Below, in pieces: positions 36,120 to 47,800 of a DNA stretch of 64,000 nucleotides. The position numbers were made by a program, and so were the translations under genes. The DNA is from Meloidogyne chitwoodi (lineage: Eukaryota; Nematoda; Chromadorea; Rhabditida; Meloidogynidae). The notes beneath the pieces were generated by a model that worked only from the letters and a program-made list of their open reading frames with translations, searched no databases and had not been told where the DNA came from. Every line of letters starts with the position of its first letter. Positions within the stretch are counted from its first letter, which is position 1. The stretch covers positions 744,001 through 808,000 of the forward strand of contig JACZZP010000008.1 in the NCBI GenBank assembly GCA_015183035.1. The letters are read 5' to 3'.

Positions 36120-36220
36120 TTTATTTTAGGTAAATAGAGCAGAGAATTTTCTACAAAATACCAAGAAAACAAAATTTTTGAACAAATAGAAAAAAAAGTT
36201 ATAGCAAAAAACCAAAGGTA
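36120..36220. repeat. Dispersed repeat fragment
   Basis: GTAAATAGAGCAGAGAATTT, CTACAAAATACCAAGAAAAC and AAAAGTTATAGC match the arms of the element at 2780-3152 and the fragment at 16018-16115. Confidence 0.55.
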
Positions 36221-37518
36221 ATATACGGTAATGATAAAAGATTTTTAAAAAATATTAAAAATTGTTTATCTTTATAGATATAAATTAAATTATTTAACTT
36301 ATATATATTATGTATAAGCAATAATAAAAATATATTTATTTAATTAAAAACAACCCAAAATTAACCAACTGACAGACTTTACTTTTTATTTTTACAAAGT
36401 TTGCTTTCATTTATGGGAAAAAAAAGAAAATGAGAAAACAATGTAAAATTGGATGATCCAAAAGTGGGCTACTACTAAAAATTGAAGAAAATAAAAATAT
36501 AAGTTTGCTTGTCTGTGAGAGAAAGTTACTAACTAATAAAAAGAAGAAGAAAAAGAAAAAGCCCGACAAAACATTGCGCACGCGATTGAGAGTAAAGTAA
36601 GTAAAAATAAATTATATATATTTGTAAAAGAATATTTTATTTTATTTTTAAAAAGTATAATTTGGTAGTCGAGAGAGAAGGGGAGGGCCAAATATATAAA
36701 TAAATAAATAAATATTATTGTAATATTTTTATTAAAAGGAAAAGAGGAATTTGATCAAAAATAGGAAAATCAGAAAAAGTGTAAAAAGAAATTAATTAAT
36801 CTTTTAAAATAAAATTATTACTTAAATAAATAAAATAAAATTATTAAAAGTCTTCTTTAAGTTGATTAAAATTATATAATAATTTAATTCAACCTTTTCT
36901 AAGTAAGATTTCACAATTAAGTTTTTCTCATAATAAATGTCGATCTTATGGGTTTAATTAATAAATAAATAAATACAATCACTTCCGTTCTTTTCTTAAA
37001 TATTTTATGAATTTTTTCCTTCTTTCTTTTTTTTTAATTTTTCCAAAAAGATTCATTTGAAATTTTACTTTAACTCCTTTATTTTACGTTAACAAAAAGT
37101 TTTCTTTCCATTCATTGACAGCGCCTCAACTTAAATTTCTTTTTTTTTTATTTATAAATATTATCCACTTCCTCTTATTTATTCTCTTTCTTGTTAAGTA
37201 AAATTCTATTTGCTACTAACAGAATTTGTTAGCCAAAAGGAACGGCCAAAATATAAGTAAAGGTAAACGTTGATGGAATAAAAAAAAAGAAAAATAAAGA
37301 CAAAGGCAGAGATGGAAAACAACAAGATAGAAAAGGAGAGAAGAATCCGAATTGAGTATTATAATCAGTCGTTGTTGTGTTTGGCCAAATAAATGAAGAA
37401 AAATGGGGAACTTAAGAGGAAAACTAAAAAGAGAAAAAAATATATTAAAGGGGAGATCTCTTCTTCTGTTGGTGGTTGATCACAGTCAGTCAGTCAGTTA
37501 CACACACATCATTTTACT

Positions 37519-37612
37519 ATAAGAATTTTCCAGTTAAAGAAGCGACGGAAGAAGCCCATATATTCTCTTCCGCTGCTGCCACATCTTTAACTTTTACATC
37601 GCTCATTATTAT
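37519..37612 (-). CDS. Possible small ORF or terminal exon
   Basis: On the minus strand a 29-residue frame reads MSDVKVKDVAAAEENIWASS and ends with TGKFL and a stop. Base composition is clearly richer in G/C than its surroundings and codon use looks coding-like. It may be the last exon of an undetected gene, a micro-protein, or chance. Family not recognised. Confidence 0.2.
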
Positions 37613-38271
37613 TTTGCTTACCTTGTTTGTTAAGTGGAAGGCCAGAAAAAGAAGAAAAAAAATAAAATTTTGAGAGAATATAAAACAAATTCTCGTCCCA
37701 AGATTATCAAAATAAGAAGCACCTTTTATTTTCTTTCTTCTCAAACAGAAAATTAAATATAATAGGAAAAAGTCGGCTGTCTCCAAATAGAAAATAAAAG
37801 ATTAAACAATATAATAATTGTGTCTTAGAAAAGTAAAGTTCTTCATTTTACCTTAATATAATTAAAGAAAATATATTTTTGTATACTTACATATTAAAAT
37901 AAAATATAAAGATAATTTTAAAGGTAAGATAACTCAATTAATTTATAAAATTATTGTACTTTTTACAAAAAAAACAAATTTTTTTAATTATTTTTACAAT
38001 TATTTACAAATAAATATACAATTGAGAATATACATATCACCCACACAAAGGGGAAATGAGTGAATTGAACAGAAAATACATAGATAATTATATTATATTG
38101 ATGGCCATAAATATCAGAAAAGTAGGTGGAATATACAAAAACACCACAAAGGGGTTAAATAAGTTTATTAAGGCCATATTGATCATTAGAATATTAGGGA
38201 ATATATTTATTCACAAGTTGAGTCCTAAAGACAATTTGTCATTTTATTCTTCTCATCTCTCCTCTACATCT

Positions 38272-39191
38272 TCAGGCATTTGCCTTAATCGTTGGTGGAC
38301 GTCCACGACCTTTGCGTTCACTTTGTTGATTGCCAGTTGATTGACGTTGAGACTTTTGATTTGAGATATGTTTGCCAGAACGCAGAGCCACACCACTTGC
38401 AGCTTGGGGAGCAGTAGTTGCAGGTAAAGGCGTTGCTTTGACAGAGGTAAAGGATGAAGGCTTGTGATAGACTGCTGCGTTCTTTGGAGGACGTCCACGG
38501 CGCTTTGGAGCTTCTTTCTCACTGGAAGTACTTTCCCGATCAGAATTGGTTACCACTTGTGCTGGCTTGCTGTTGATCTTTGGCTTTGCAGAAGTTGGTG
38601 TCTTTGGAGGACGTCCACGGCGTTTTGGAGTTTCTTTCTCACTAGAATTGCTTTCCCGCTTGGAAATGGTTGCCGCTCCTTTCGTTTTGCTTATCTTTGT
38701 CTTTGTAGAAGTTGGTGGCTCAGAAACGGCTTTCGATCGGCGGCTTTCTCCTCTTAAAAGAAAAATTGAAAAACGTATTAAAATAAGCATTTACCGAGCG
38801 TCAGAACGTTGACCACGAACGCTTGATTTCGACGTGTCCTCCGCTGGGATTTCCTGTCCACATTTAGAACAAATTTCAGGGCGATCGCTGAAAATTAAAA
38901 AATAATCTTGGTACTTTTTTGATCTCACCTCAAGCTTGAATCTGAAGTAGTAGTACTTGTCTGACTACGACCACTCAATGAAACTGGACGCCCTTTTTGT
39001 GGACGACCTTTCGCTGTAGTAGCACGTCCCTTTGATGGAGCAACACGTCCTTTCGGTGGACGTCCTCTTGCCGAACGAGCTGTTGTTGAACGTCCTCTTG
39101 CTGAACGAGTTTTTGCTGTAGCAGGACGTCCTCTGGTAGAAGTAGTGGCAGGTACTTTTGCTGGAGTCTTAGCAACCTTGCTGGGAGCCAT
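38272..39191 (-). CDS. AT-hook DNA-binding protein
   Basis: Three exons: 39191-38929, about 38888-38794, and about 38753-38272. The first encodes a basic Ala/Thr/Lys-rich region with repeated RGRP cores (TSTRGRPATAK, SARGRPPKGR, AKGRPQKGRP). The second holds a lone Cys-x2-Cys (ICSKCGQEIP). The third has two tandem modules with SSEKExPKRRGRPPK, plus KGRGRPP near the C-terminus, all strong AT-hook motifs. It is expected to be nuclear and to bind the minor groove of AT-rich DNA, as HMGA-like or chromatin-complex proteins do. The divergent start of NDUFAF1 lies 375 bases away, suggesting a shared promoter. No larger family domain was seen. Confidence 0.78.
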
Positions 39192-39566
39192 GATACAAGT
39201 TGGTTGATGATTTGTTGTGAAGAATTGGCCGTGCCTGGATGATGATTGGAGAGTTTACGGTAATTAGAAGTAGAATTTATCGGTTTTTATATATTCAAGA
39301 ACAGAGGAATATAATGGGACTCAACTTGCGGGACTGAACTGGCCCAACCGTTTTTCTCGTGTATCTCTGGTTAGTCGCGGTCAGTTTGTAGTGCAATTTG
39401 CGCAAGGTAACAAATCTGAAATTATTTTCACAATCAGTTATCTTTATCTTAACTGATCCCGATTTGGTACTTTCTGGTAATTCTCTCCAAAACAAGTCTA
39501 ATTAGTTTCTTTTTAGCCGTTAAGCGTTTATTCCTAATTTTATAATAAATTTTTTAATTTTTTTAG
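39192..39566. promoter_or_regulatory. Divergent promoter region between the AT-hook gene and NDUFAF1
   Basis: A 375-base gap between two head-to-head starts. It is GC-richer than the surrounding flanks. A bidirectional promoter is inferred from layout alone; no specific site was identified. Confidence 0.4.
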
Positions 39567-41036
39567 ATGTTTTCTAAAAAATATATTGAAAAATCTTTTA
39601 CTTTATTAAAATCAAATATTTTTCAATTGGAAAAATATATCAACAATTCATATGTTAATAATGCTAATTCTAATTCAGATTATGTAGAAGAAACTGAAAA
39701 TGAACCTCCAGTATATAATCCAAATAAATCAAAAGAAAAATTGGCTAAAAGTCAAATTAAAAAACCATCAACATTTCAGGCTTTTAAAAATTTTGTTGAA
39801 TTTAAACCAGGAAATCTTGCCCCAACAAGTTTGTCAATTGTTGATCCAAAAGGTGGAACATTACAATTAGATGAAGATATTCCTTTAAGTGTTTTATTAG
39901 AAACAGCTCCAAAAATATTTAAACAGGAATCGAAGGTTTTAGTTATTAATAGAATATAGATTAAGAAACAAATATTTTTAAGATTAATTTTACATAAGTT
40001 ACTCTATTTTTTCATCGTTGCAGCTATTTTCATTCTTTTAATTTTAAGAAGCTCGCAACCCATTTTCGACAAAGATTTTTTTTGGTAGATCACCCAAATT
40101 TATTAAGAGAACAATCTGATTCAGCACATTCAGAAACATTTGTTCAATATGAATTTAGAACTGATGAAGTTTATTACTTTAATATTTAATTAAATTTTAA
40201 TTAATTTAGGACTTTGAATATTGGAATACGGGAAGTGATTCTGATTGGAGTGAAGGTTATTCAAAATGTGATTTTTATAAAACAGACAGAGGAACTGCTA
40301 TTTTTGAAGGAATTCTTAGTAAAAAAGTTGTAAAGGTTATCATTTTTTAAAAAAGTATTTTTTAGTTTAAATTTTTTAGGATGGAAGAACTGAAAGGGCG
40401 GGATGGTGTTCTATAAAATCAATAGACACGATGTCATTTAATTTAAGAAAAAGATATAATGAATGGGGATATTACAGCCATTTACTTATTAAAGTAAATA
40501 AATTTTAATTAAAATTAATTTATTTTTTAACAGTGCCGGGGCGATGGCCGTTCTTACAAAATAATGTTACATTCACCCGAAAGTTGGGATATAACATGGG
40601 GAGGTATGATTAATAAATTTTTAAAAATTATTTCTTAATTTAGATACACATTCCTATCCATTACATACTCATGGTGGTCCTTACTGGCAGTTTGAAATGA
40701 TTCCATTTTCTAGGTTTTTTTACACATTTGGTGGTAGGATAATGGACAAGCAACGAAAATTCTTTCAAAACGATGCAAGGTTTATTTTAATTTTTTTGTA
40801 AAATTTTACAATCTGGAATAATAGTGTATCGGAAATATAATTTTAGAACTCAAAATTTTATTAATTATTCACAATAATTAATTATTTTTAGCTCGGTTGG
40901 AATCGTTATAATGGACAATATAGAAGGACCTTTCCGATTAGAAATTGATTTTATTGGAGTGACTAATGACAGATCTCATAAAGAAGAACTTGCTTATGAA
41001 TCTTATAATACACCTTTACCAAACTCTTATATGTGA
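39567..41036 (+). CDS. nuaf-1: Complex I assembly factor NDUFAF1 (CIA30)
   Basis: First exon 39567-39935, then six or so short exons spliced in frame to a TGA at 41034. After a mitochondrial-type Lys/Ser/Asn-rich N-terminus come [20 protein letters not shown], the CIA30 core [20 protein letters not shown], the beta-sandwich signatures [33 protein letters not shown] and [11 protein letters not shown], and finally [20 protein letters not shown]. These match CIA30/NDUFAF1, a mitochondrial matrix factor needed to build the membrane arm of complex I. Convergent with the SLIRP-like gene, whose product also belongs in mitochondria. Confidence 0.9.
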
Positions 41037-41345
41037 AATCTTTTGTTTCTAGTTTAAATATTTTATAAATTTAAAGGAATTTTAGTTTTAGAACATGTTT
41101 TAAAAAATCTTAAGTTTTTGAGTTTAAAATCAACTTATTTATTAAATGTTCAAAATCTAAGAAGAACCTATTCGGAGGTTCTATTTGAATAACCTTTAAC
41201 TTGCGACATAATTTTAATACAAATTTAATAAACGCTGTCTTAACATATTTAATCTAGAATAACCCAGATGAATTGAAATAAAATTTTTGAATAAAAATCT
41301 CTTGAATGTTGGCAAAGAGCACTTAATTTCAATCAACCAGACTAT
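41037..41345. other. Convergent 3' flank
   Basis: About 310 bases between the NDUFAF1 and SLIRP-like stops. No gene or repeat recognised. Confidence 0.4.
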
Positions 41346-41927
41346 CTATCCTTTATTTTGATGACCTTGCATCTCGCGCAGACCTTTTTTCTGGAACTCT
41401 TGTGTAGAGAATTTATCGTGCTTCATCCGGTCCATTGGAGGTTGATTATCAACTAACACCTAAATTAACCGGTAATTTTATGTATCAAATACAATTTTTC
41501 TGAAAAATAAACGTTTTAACTATTTCTCAAATTTGTGGTTACCTACCAATTGTTATATAATAAAAATCTAGAAATTTATTACTACTCTTAAAAAGGAAAA
41601 AACCTCGTTTCCATCAATAAAATGTGGTCGTGCACGAAGTGCCCCCTCAACAGAATCTGAATTAGCAAATGTAATAGAAGCAAAACCTCGATGCAATCCA
41701 GTGTTTGGATCCTAAAAAGAGTTTTCTATAAAATTAAAATAAATAATGCTTACAAAGAATAAGCTAACATCATTAATTTTTCCATAACGATCAAAATGTT
41801 TTTCCAATTGAGTTCTACCAGTAACCCATTTCACATGTCTAAGGAAAATTGTTGATGGTTTTTGTGACTTTTGAATCCCAAATGCTTCAAATACTTGATT
41901 TGTTAAAAGACGAGAGGCAAATCGCAT
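41346..41927 (-). CDS. SLIRP-like mitochondrial RRM protein
   Basis: Three exons on the minus strand (41927-41754, 41711-41604, 41459-41346), 131 residues, all junctions in phase 0. It carries one RNA-recognition motif: IFLRHVKWVTGRTQLEKHFD (RNP2 region and first helix), then KINDVSLFFDPNTGLHRGFASITF (RNP1 as GFASITF), and HFIDGNEVLV. The WVTGRTQLEKHF and GLHRGF wording is typical of SLIRP, which works with LRPPRC to stabilise mitochondrial mRNAs. A basic N-terminal MRFASRLLTNQV segment fits a targeting peptide. Confidence 0.82.
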
Positions 41928-42486
41928 TTTTCCAAGTTACTAAATATATTCTAAAAAAAGCTCTTGATTATAGAAAATCCGAAAAAACAGCCAAAGGAAT
42001 CAACGATTATTTTGTGACAGCCTAAACAGGCCATTTCATACCCAAATTTAACTACCAAGGTCAGTTGAGATCTAAATTTTAATACAGAAAGAGACGATAG
42101 AAAGCTAACTTTATTGCTTATTAAAAGTACTTTGTGATTGGTGAACGTTTTTGAAGAGATTATACTTGCTTTGGGAAAATATTGGCCATTGGATTGATTT
42201 TTTATTCTAGGTATTTTTATTTGTAAATAAATTTGTCTCAAAAACTCTGTAGGGATAATACGTAAATACCTGTAAATAAACCTAATTAACTATTTTTAAT
42301 TAGAAAATTATGTTAGATAAATATATTTGTTTTTGGATTGTAGTAAATTATTCATATTATATTTATAATTTAATAAATATTTAACAATTAATAAAAATTA
42401 AAATATTTTATTCACTATTTAAAAAATTAAGAAAAGAATAAATCAACATAAATTTAAATCAAATTTATATTTGAGTTAATTCATTT
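41928..42486. other. Intergenic stretch
   Basis: Upstream of the SLIRP-like gene and downstream of the SPRY gene. A GC-richer block at 41950-42230 has an open minus-strand frame without recognisable domains; more likely promoter or old repeat than gene. Confidence 0.3.
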
Positions 42487-43754
42487 TTACCAACCACCTT
42501 TATAAACTTCTTCATCTTTATGAAATTCCTCATCTTTATAAAATTCTTCAGCAACATAATGCTTGGAAATATTATAAAGAAAAGGTTTTGAAGTTAAATC
42601 ATCACCAAAATTGGTTTCAACTGAACAACACTTTAAATCAAGATATGGTTGATATTCATAATTTTCTTTCAATAATAAAGTTTTACCTTTAAATTAATTT
42701 TTAAATAAAAAAATTATTAAAAAAAATTCTCACCAATTTGTTTTCCATTTTGAGTGAAAAAAGCATAAGGTAATTTTTTATCATTTTTTGAAGGAGGATA
42801 AACTAATCCACAACCAAGGACATCACCATCTTTAATGGAAAATGAAGGAAGATTAATCTTATTTCCTTTGCTTTGAAAGTAATAAAAAATTAAATTTGTA
42901 GGTGCCCATAAAGCTACAAGGATGTCTTGGCTTCGAAGACCTATTCCTATCACGACACCCTTTTTAATTGTAATTTTAACTTCATAATAAAAAAATGTGA
43001 ATGTTGTACAATTCAAACAGCATTGAAACAATGTAGAATTTTCTTTAGGTCTATTAAACCGATTTTTAGCTATTATTCTGGCTAATTTATCAGTTCCTAA
43101 ATTATTTAAAAATAATAAAATATATATATGCCAATAATTAATAAGATATCAATGAAGATAGTCACTATTTTAAAAAAATATAAAAAAAACTTACCTCTTT
43201 CTTTCCTACAATTAATATATATAACATTTGTTCCACTCTTAATTTGAATAAATCCATTCCCATTCGTACAAAAAAGATCTGGATTATAAGTGTTTATGCA
43301 TTGCTTTTCACAACATGGAAATCTTGTTTCAACAAATTTCCATTTGTTTTCAACATATAAAAAAGACTGAAAAATATATTTAATAAATATTCCAAAATAT
43401 CAAGAATAAATTGACCACTCTTTTTCCTTCTTTTATTTGTTTCAATTCAAAGTCTAACTCATCTATTCTTTTGATAATTGCAATAAAATCTTGATTAGTC
43501 TAAAATAAGAAAATTGATAAAATAAGTTAGTTTTAATATTTTTATTCTTAAAAACTAATAAAATTTAAAAAATTTAAAATATTTTTTAAATCATACCAGC
43601 AATGAAATTGAAGGAGTCTCAGCCCTATCTTCTAAAAGGCTAACTAGTGAGTCAGAAATATTTGTAAATGAACCCTTAATATATAATAATTTTATATTTT
43701 TTTAAATAATTTGTCAAATTTTACCAAAGTAGAATTTAAAGAGTTTTGAGTCAT
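42487..43754 (-). CDS. SPRY-domain protein
   Basis: About six exons on the minus strand. The start MTQNSLNSTL is followed by a short helical part (TNQDFIAIIKRIDELDFELK). A Cys-rich segment comes next, and then a SPRY/B30.2 core: FFYYEVKITIKKGVVIGIGL, INLPSFSIKDGDVLGCGLVY, AFFTQNGKQIG and YQPYLDLKCCSVETNFGDDL. A C-terminal EEFYKDEEFHKDEEVYKGGW tail contains an imperfect 7-residue repeat. Plant-parasitic nematodes have expanded SPRY families, including secreted effectors. No signal peptide is visible here, so an intracellular protein-binding role is the safer reading. Confidence 0.75.
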
Positions 43755-43910
43755 TTTATAAAATTTAAATAAATAAAAATGCTAAAAAATATAAAATTAT
43801 TTAAAATATTAAGAATGTTTAAGTGATTGAAAAATAAATAACTAATTAATGTAACAATTGAGTATTTTTTATATTTTAAGTAGTTTAAGAGCAAATAATA
43901 ATATAATATA

Positions 43911-44084
43911 TAGAGAGCGAACCCGGCCAGTTTTTTCCGGGCCCGGAACCGGGTGTTTTTGGAAAATTCCGGTTTTTCCGGGCTAACCGGTTTTCCCGGT
44001 TTTATCCGGAAAAACCGGCCCGGGTGCTAATCAGGGGAAAAAGTCCGGGTACCGGGCCCGGCTTTTTGAAAAGTTCGCTCTCTA
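43911..44084. mobile_element. GC-rich hAT-like MITE
   Basis: Perfect 12-base inverted termini TAGAGAGCGAAC and an 8-bp flank ATAATATA on both sides (43903-43910, 44085-44092). TAGNG ends with an 8-bp duplication fit hAT elements. The interior is packed with CCGGG/CCCGG words, in sharp contrast to the AT-rich host. Confidence 0.85.
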
Positions 44085-44226
44085 ATAATATATTCTAATG
44101 TTTATTTTTCAAATGACCTATATATTTATTTATTTATATTAGACATTAAACTTGCTTGAAGCTAAATTGATGAAGAAATGAAGATAAGACTAAATTATTT
44201 TTTTATAAAATTCTCCAATAATATTT

Positions 44227-44441
44227 GGGTACACCTCATCAATCACGGTTGAATCACAATTTCTGCTTAATTCGTTTGAAGCCTACTAAATTCGTTCATT
44301 TTGGTCTCATTCGACTCAGTTCGAAGAGATCTTTCAAATGAGCTATCATTCGTATTTTTATATAATTCATATCTTGGAAAAAAATTGGGTGAAATATTTT
44401 AGACGGTGACTCAACCGTGCCTGACTCAACTGAACCGCTCC
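44227..44441. mobile_element. MITE family A, copy 3
   Basis: Begins GGGTACACCTCATCAATCAC and ends with the complement of GGAGCGGTTCAGTTGAGTCA. The interior matches the copies at 12835 and 14496 (TTCGTTCATTTTGGTCTCAT, CATTCGTATTTTTATATAAT). The flanks do not give an exact duplication, so this copy is older or eroded. Confidence 0.8.
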
Positions 44442-44848
44442 TTAGAATTTTGCTCATGCAGTTATGATAAATATAGAGACCTATTGGTCGGTGTTGGAAA
44501 AAAACTTTACCTCAACACAATTTCTTTTATAATTGTGGGAAAATTGCTCTGTTAAAAATAAGTAAATTTTTAAAATTTATTTTTAATCTTCTTTGACCTT
44601 TTGTTGGGGTAATTGTTGTCAAAAATATTATATATTTTTCTTCACCAAAAATATTTAACTTTTATATTTATTAAAAATTTATTTTTAATATAAGTGATTC
44701 GAGATAAGGCGAGATCTTAGGTTAGGAAAATTTTTTTAGAAAATTCAGAAAAACTAAATTAAAAAAACACAAAATGAGTGAAAAATACAGAGAACCATTT
44801 ATTTATTTATTTATTTTTAAATTAAAAATAAACATTTTTTTTATATAC

Positions 44849-47800
44849 TTAAGCAACTTTAGTCAATGAAGTATTAAATCCAGAAAATAAACGTTGTTCC
44901 TTTTTTTCAAGTTGTTTATCCCATTCTTCCAATATTAAATCTGCTTTATTATTAAAATCATTCTAAAAAATAATAAAAAAATATTTTTTTTTAATTTAAA
45001 AAAAACCTGAATAATAATATTACTAGGCACAGGCCAAAGAAAGGTTGGTAAAGGTTGTAGAGATCGATATTTTTGCCAAAAACGAAGAAAACAAATTTTA
45101 AGCTGAAAAAAAATTTTTTAATTTACATTTGGCTAATTAATTTTAATTTAAATATGTACACTTAAAATAATATCCTAAAAGAAAAAGTCAGTAGATAAAG
45201 GAAAATAAAAAAATGCTCCCGAAGTGGTATGGCTCAGTCGGTTATGAGCTCGCCTATTTACCAAAAGGGGTGAAGGTTCGATGCTTACTGGCGGTTAGCA
45301 TTTTTCAAATATTAAAATAATAATAATAATAATTTTTTAATATTTATTTTTCATTAAAAAAATTTAAATAAATAAAAACTTACATTCTCAAGTTTATAAT
45401 TAATATTTTCTTTTAAATTTAAATATAACATCATTTCTCGTGGATTTGGATTTGAAGGTAATAATAAACGATTATATTCAGATAATAAATTATATGATTT
45501 TTTTAACATATTTTCCAATTCCACTTTTTCATTATTTTTATCACCACAGATTGAGCAAAGAAGAGAATTATTTTGTTTCTTAAAAAAATAAAATGTTAAT
45601 TTTAATTTAATTTAAAAAAGAAGCAGAAAAAAGGGAAGTAAAATTAAATTGTTCAGAAAGCACTAGTTTATCTTATCACACCACTCACTGACTTATCCCA
45701 TCCCCAAAATGTTCCCTAATTTGGAAAATAAAAATAATTTAAAAAATTAAACCTGATTATTTGAAATAAATAATTGAAGATTATTAGAAATTGCAGATGT
45801 TTTATTATCAGCATTATTTTTTATTATTTCTTCTTCAATAATATTAACATTTTTTTCTTTGTTTGAAGGAGTAGATGATGTAGTATTAATTATTTGTTGT
45901 TGCTGTTTTAAATTCTAAAAAAAAAATATTATTATTAAAATTTAAAAAAATAATTTTATTTATTTATATATTTTTTAACATTTATTAAAAAAATTTTTAT
46001 TAAAATAGTGGGAAGGTCAAAAAAATAATTTAAAATTTCAGATTCAGAATAATACAAGCTAAAATTTAAATCCTTAAGAGAGGAGTAAAGATAATTAAAT
46101 TTTCTTCCTTTAATTTTTACATTAAAAGACATCACCGCAAAAAGTGCCTTTTTGGAGAATTCACGAGTTAATTCACGCTCTTTTTCACGTAATGCATTTG
46201 TCTCAGATAATTGTGAAGAAAGTTCTTCTATTTTATTTTCATAATCACTAAAAATTTTATTAAAAAATTAAATTTTTTTAATTAAAAAAAACCTCGTTTT
46301 CTGTTCCAATTGTTCACATTTACTTTTTAGTTGCAAAATTTCATCTTTTAAAACAGTTCCAGCTTCATTTTCTACAAGTTTTTTTTCTGCCATATTAAGA
46401 CGAATCTTAATTTAAATTTAAACAAAAAGAAAAATAAATTTAAAATTTAAACTTTAATTATGCTAGTAGATTCATCTTTATTTTTTAATATAGATTGTAA
46501 TTTTAAAAGTTCATCGTCTTTTTTAGAAAGCTGAAAATAAAAATTAAAAAATTATAATATTCCCTTTTATGTAATATATAAAATTAAAGTAAATATCACT
46601 AACTTGCCATCTTAAACTATCTGCTTCAACAATATCTTTTTTACGTAATTGTGCACGATTTACAAGTGGAGGGAATATATCATTATTTAAATTTTGAATA
46701 AAATTTTCATTTGGACAAATTTCCATTGAACTATTTTCTAATGAGTCAGAAAGGCCTTGTAAAACATTTTTTACAGATTCTAATAAATCACTGAAAGAAA
46801 AATTAAATTAATTTTTTAATTTAAATTACTTACAAAATATGTTTGCAAGCTCCTTTTTGTCCATCCATTTGTTGACCAATAAATTTTTCAACTGAAGAAA
46901 ATATAAAATCTAGCATTTGTTGTGAAGGTAATGATTCAGTTAATTCAATTGTATCAACAATTTCTAATTCAGATTTTGCCATTGAACAAATTTGATTTAT
47001 TATACAACCACATTTTTCTAAAGTAGCTACAGCCATACAAATATTTTCATTTAACTAAATTTTAAAGAAAAAATTAATTAAAAATTAAATATAACCTCAT
47101 TAGGTAATAAAAGTTCATTTTCTTTAGGAATTCTATTTAATGCTCTCATTGTCATTTTATCACAATCTTCTAATAATTTATTAATTTGATCAACAAATAA
47201 AATAAATTCAAAATCATTTGTTGTTGTTGTTTCGTTATTTTTAGTCATTAATGTTGTTGGGGAATATTGAGAATCTGAAGAAATACTGGTAGACAAATCC
47301 TTTTTAAAAAAATAAAAAAAATCTTACTATAAAAAATAAAAAAAAAATACCAAAAAGAAATGACGAAGACGTTGTCCATTAAATCGAATCCAAACTAAAC
47401 CTTTCTTTATTTGAGCCAAAGTATGTTGTAAATCTTGTTTGGCACTGAAAGGTTCTGTGCTGAGATTTGCAGAAAAAATTCTCTAAAAAAATTTATTTAA
47501 CTTAAAAAATAAATTAAAAAAACCTCAAAATATTTAACAATTTGTTCAAGCATTTCAATTGAAGTATTTTCATCAAATTTATTTTGTTTTAATAATTTAA
47601 AATAATCTTCCAATTTTTGCTCTCTTTGACAAATTTCTGTTTGTTGTATAGCAAGACGAGAAAGAGGATCAGAAAGACGATCGTTGAAAGAACAATGTTT
47701 GAAAACACTAAAAAAATTATTCAATCGATAACCTTTTTAAATTTAATAATAATTTATAAGTGGAAAATAAAAGAACAAATCAAGGTGTAGTCTAAATTTG

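Larger units (their letters stand above)
33794..37475. other. Long region upstream of SRF, no clear gene
   Basis: AT-rich with homopolymer runs. It holds the element at 35115-35474, the dispersed repeat near 36120-36220 and a GTCAGTCAGTCAG run near 37486. It probably includes the SRF promoter. No conserved coding segment was found. Confidence 0.5.

Noticed and set aside
38056..38812. Plus-strand ORFs over the AT-hook gene
   Set aside because: The minus-strand model explains the region with AT-hook motifs in every exon and consistent splice phases.
42487..43754. SPRY protein as a secreted effector (SPRYSEC)
   Set aside because: No signal peptide is visible at the chosen start and no upstream exon supplying one was found, so effector status is not claimed.
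44227..44441. Exact target duplication for the third family A MITE
   Set aside because: The flanks AATATTT and TTAGAATT do not match exactly; only family membership is claimed.
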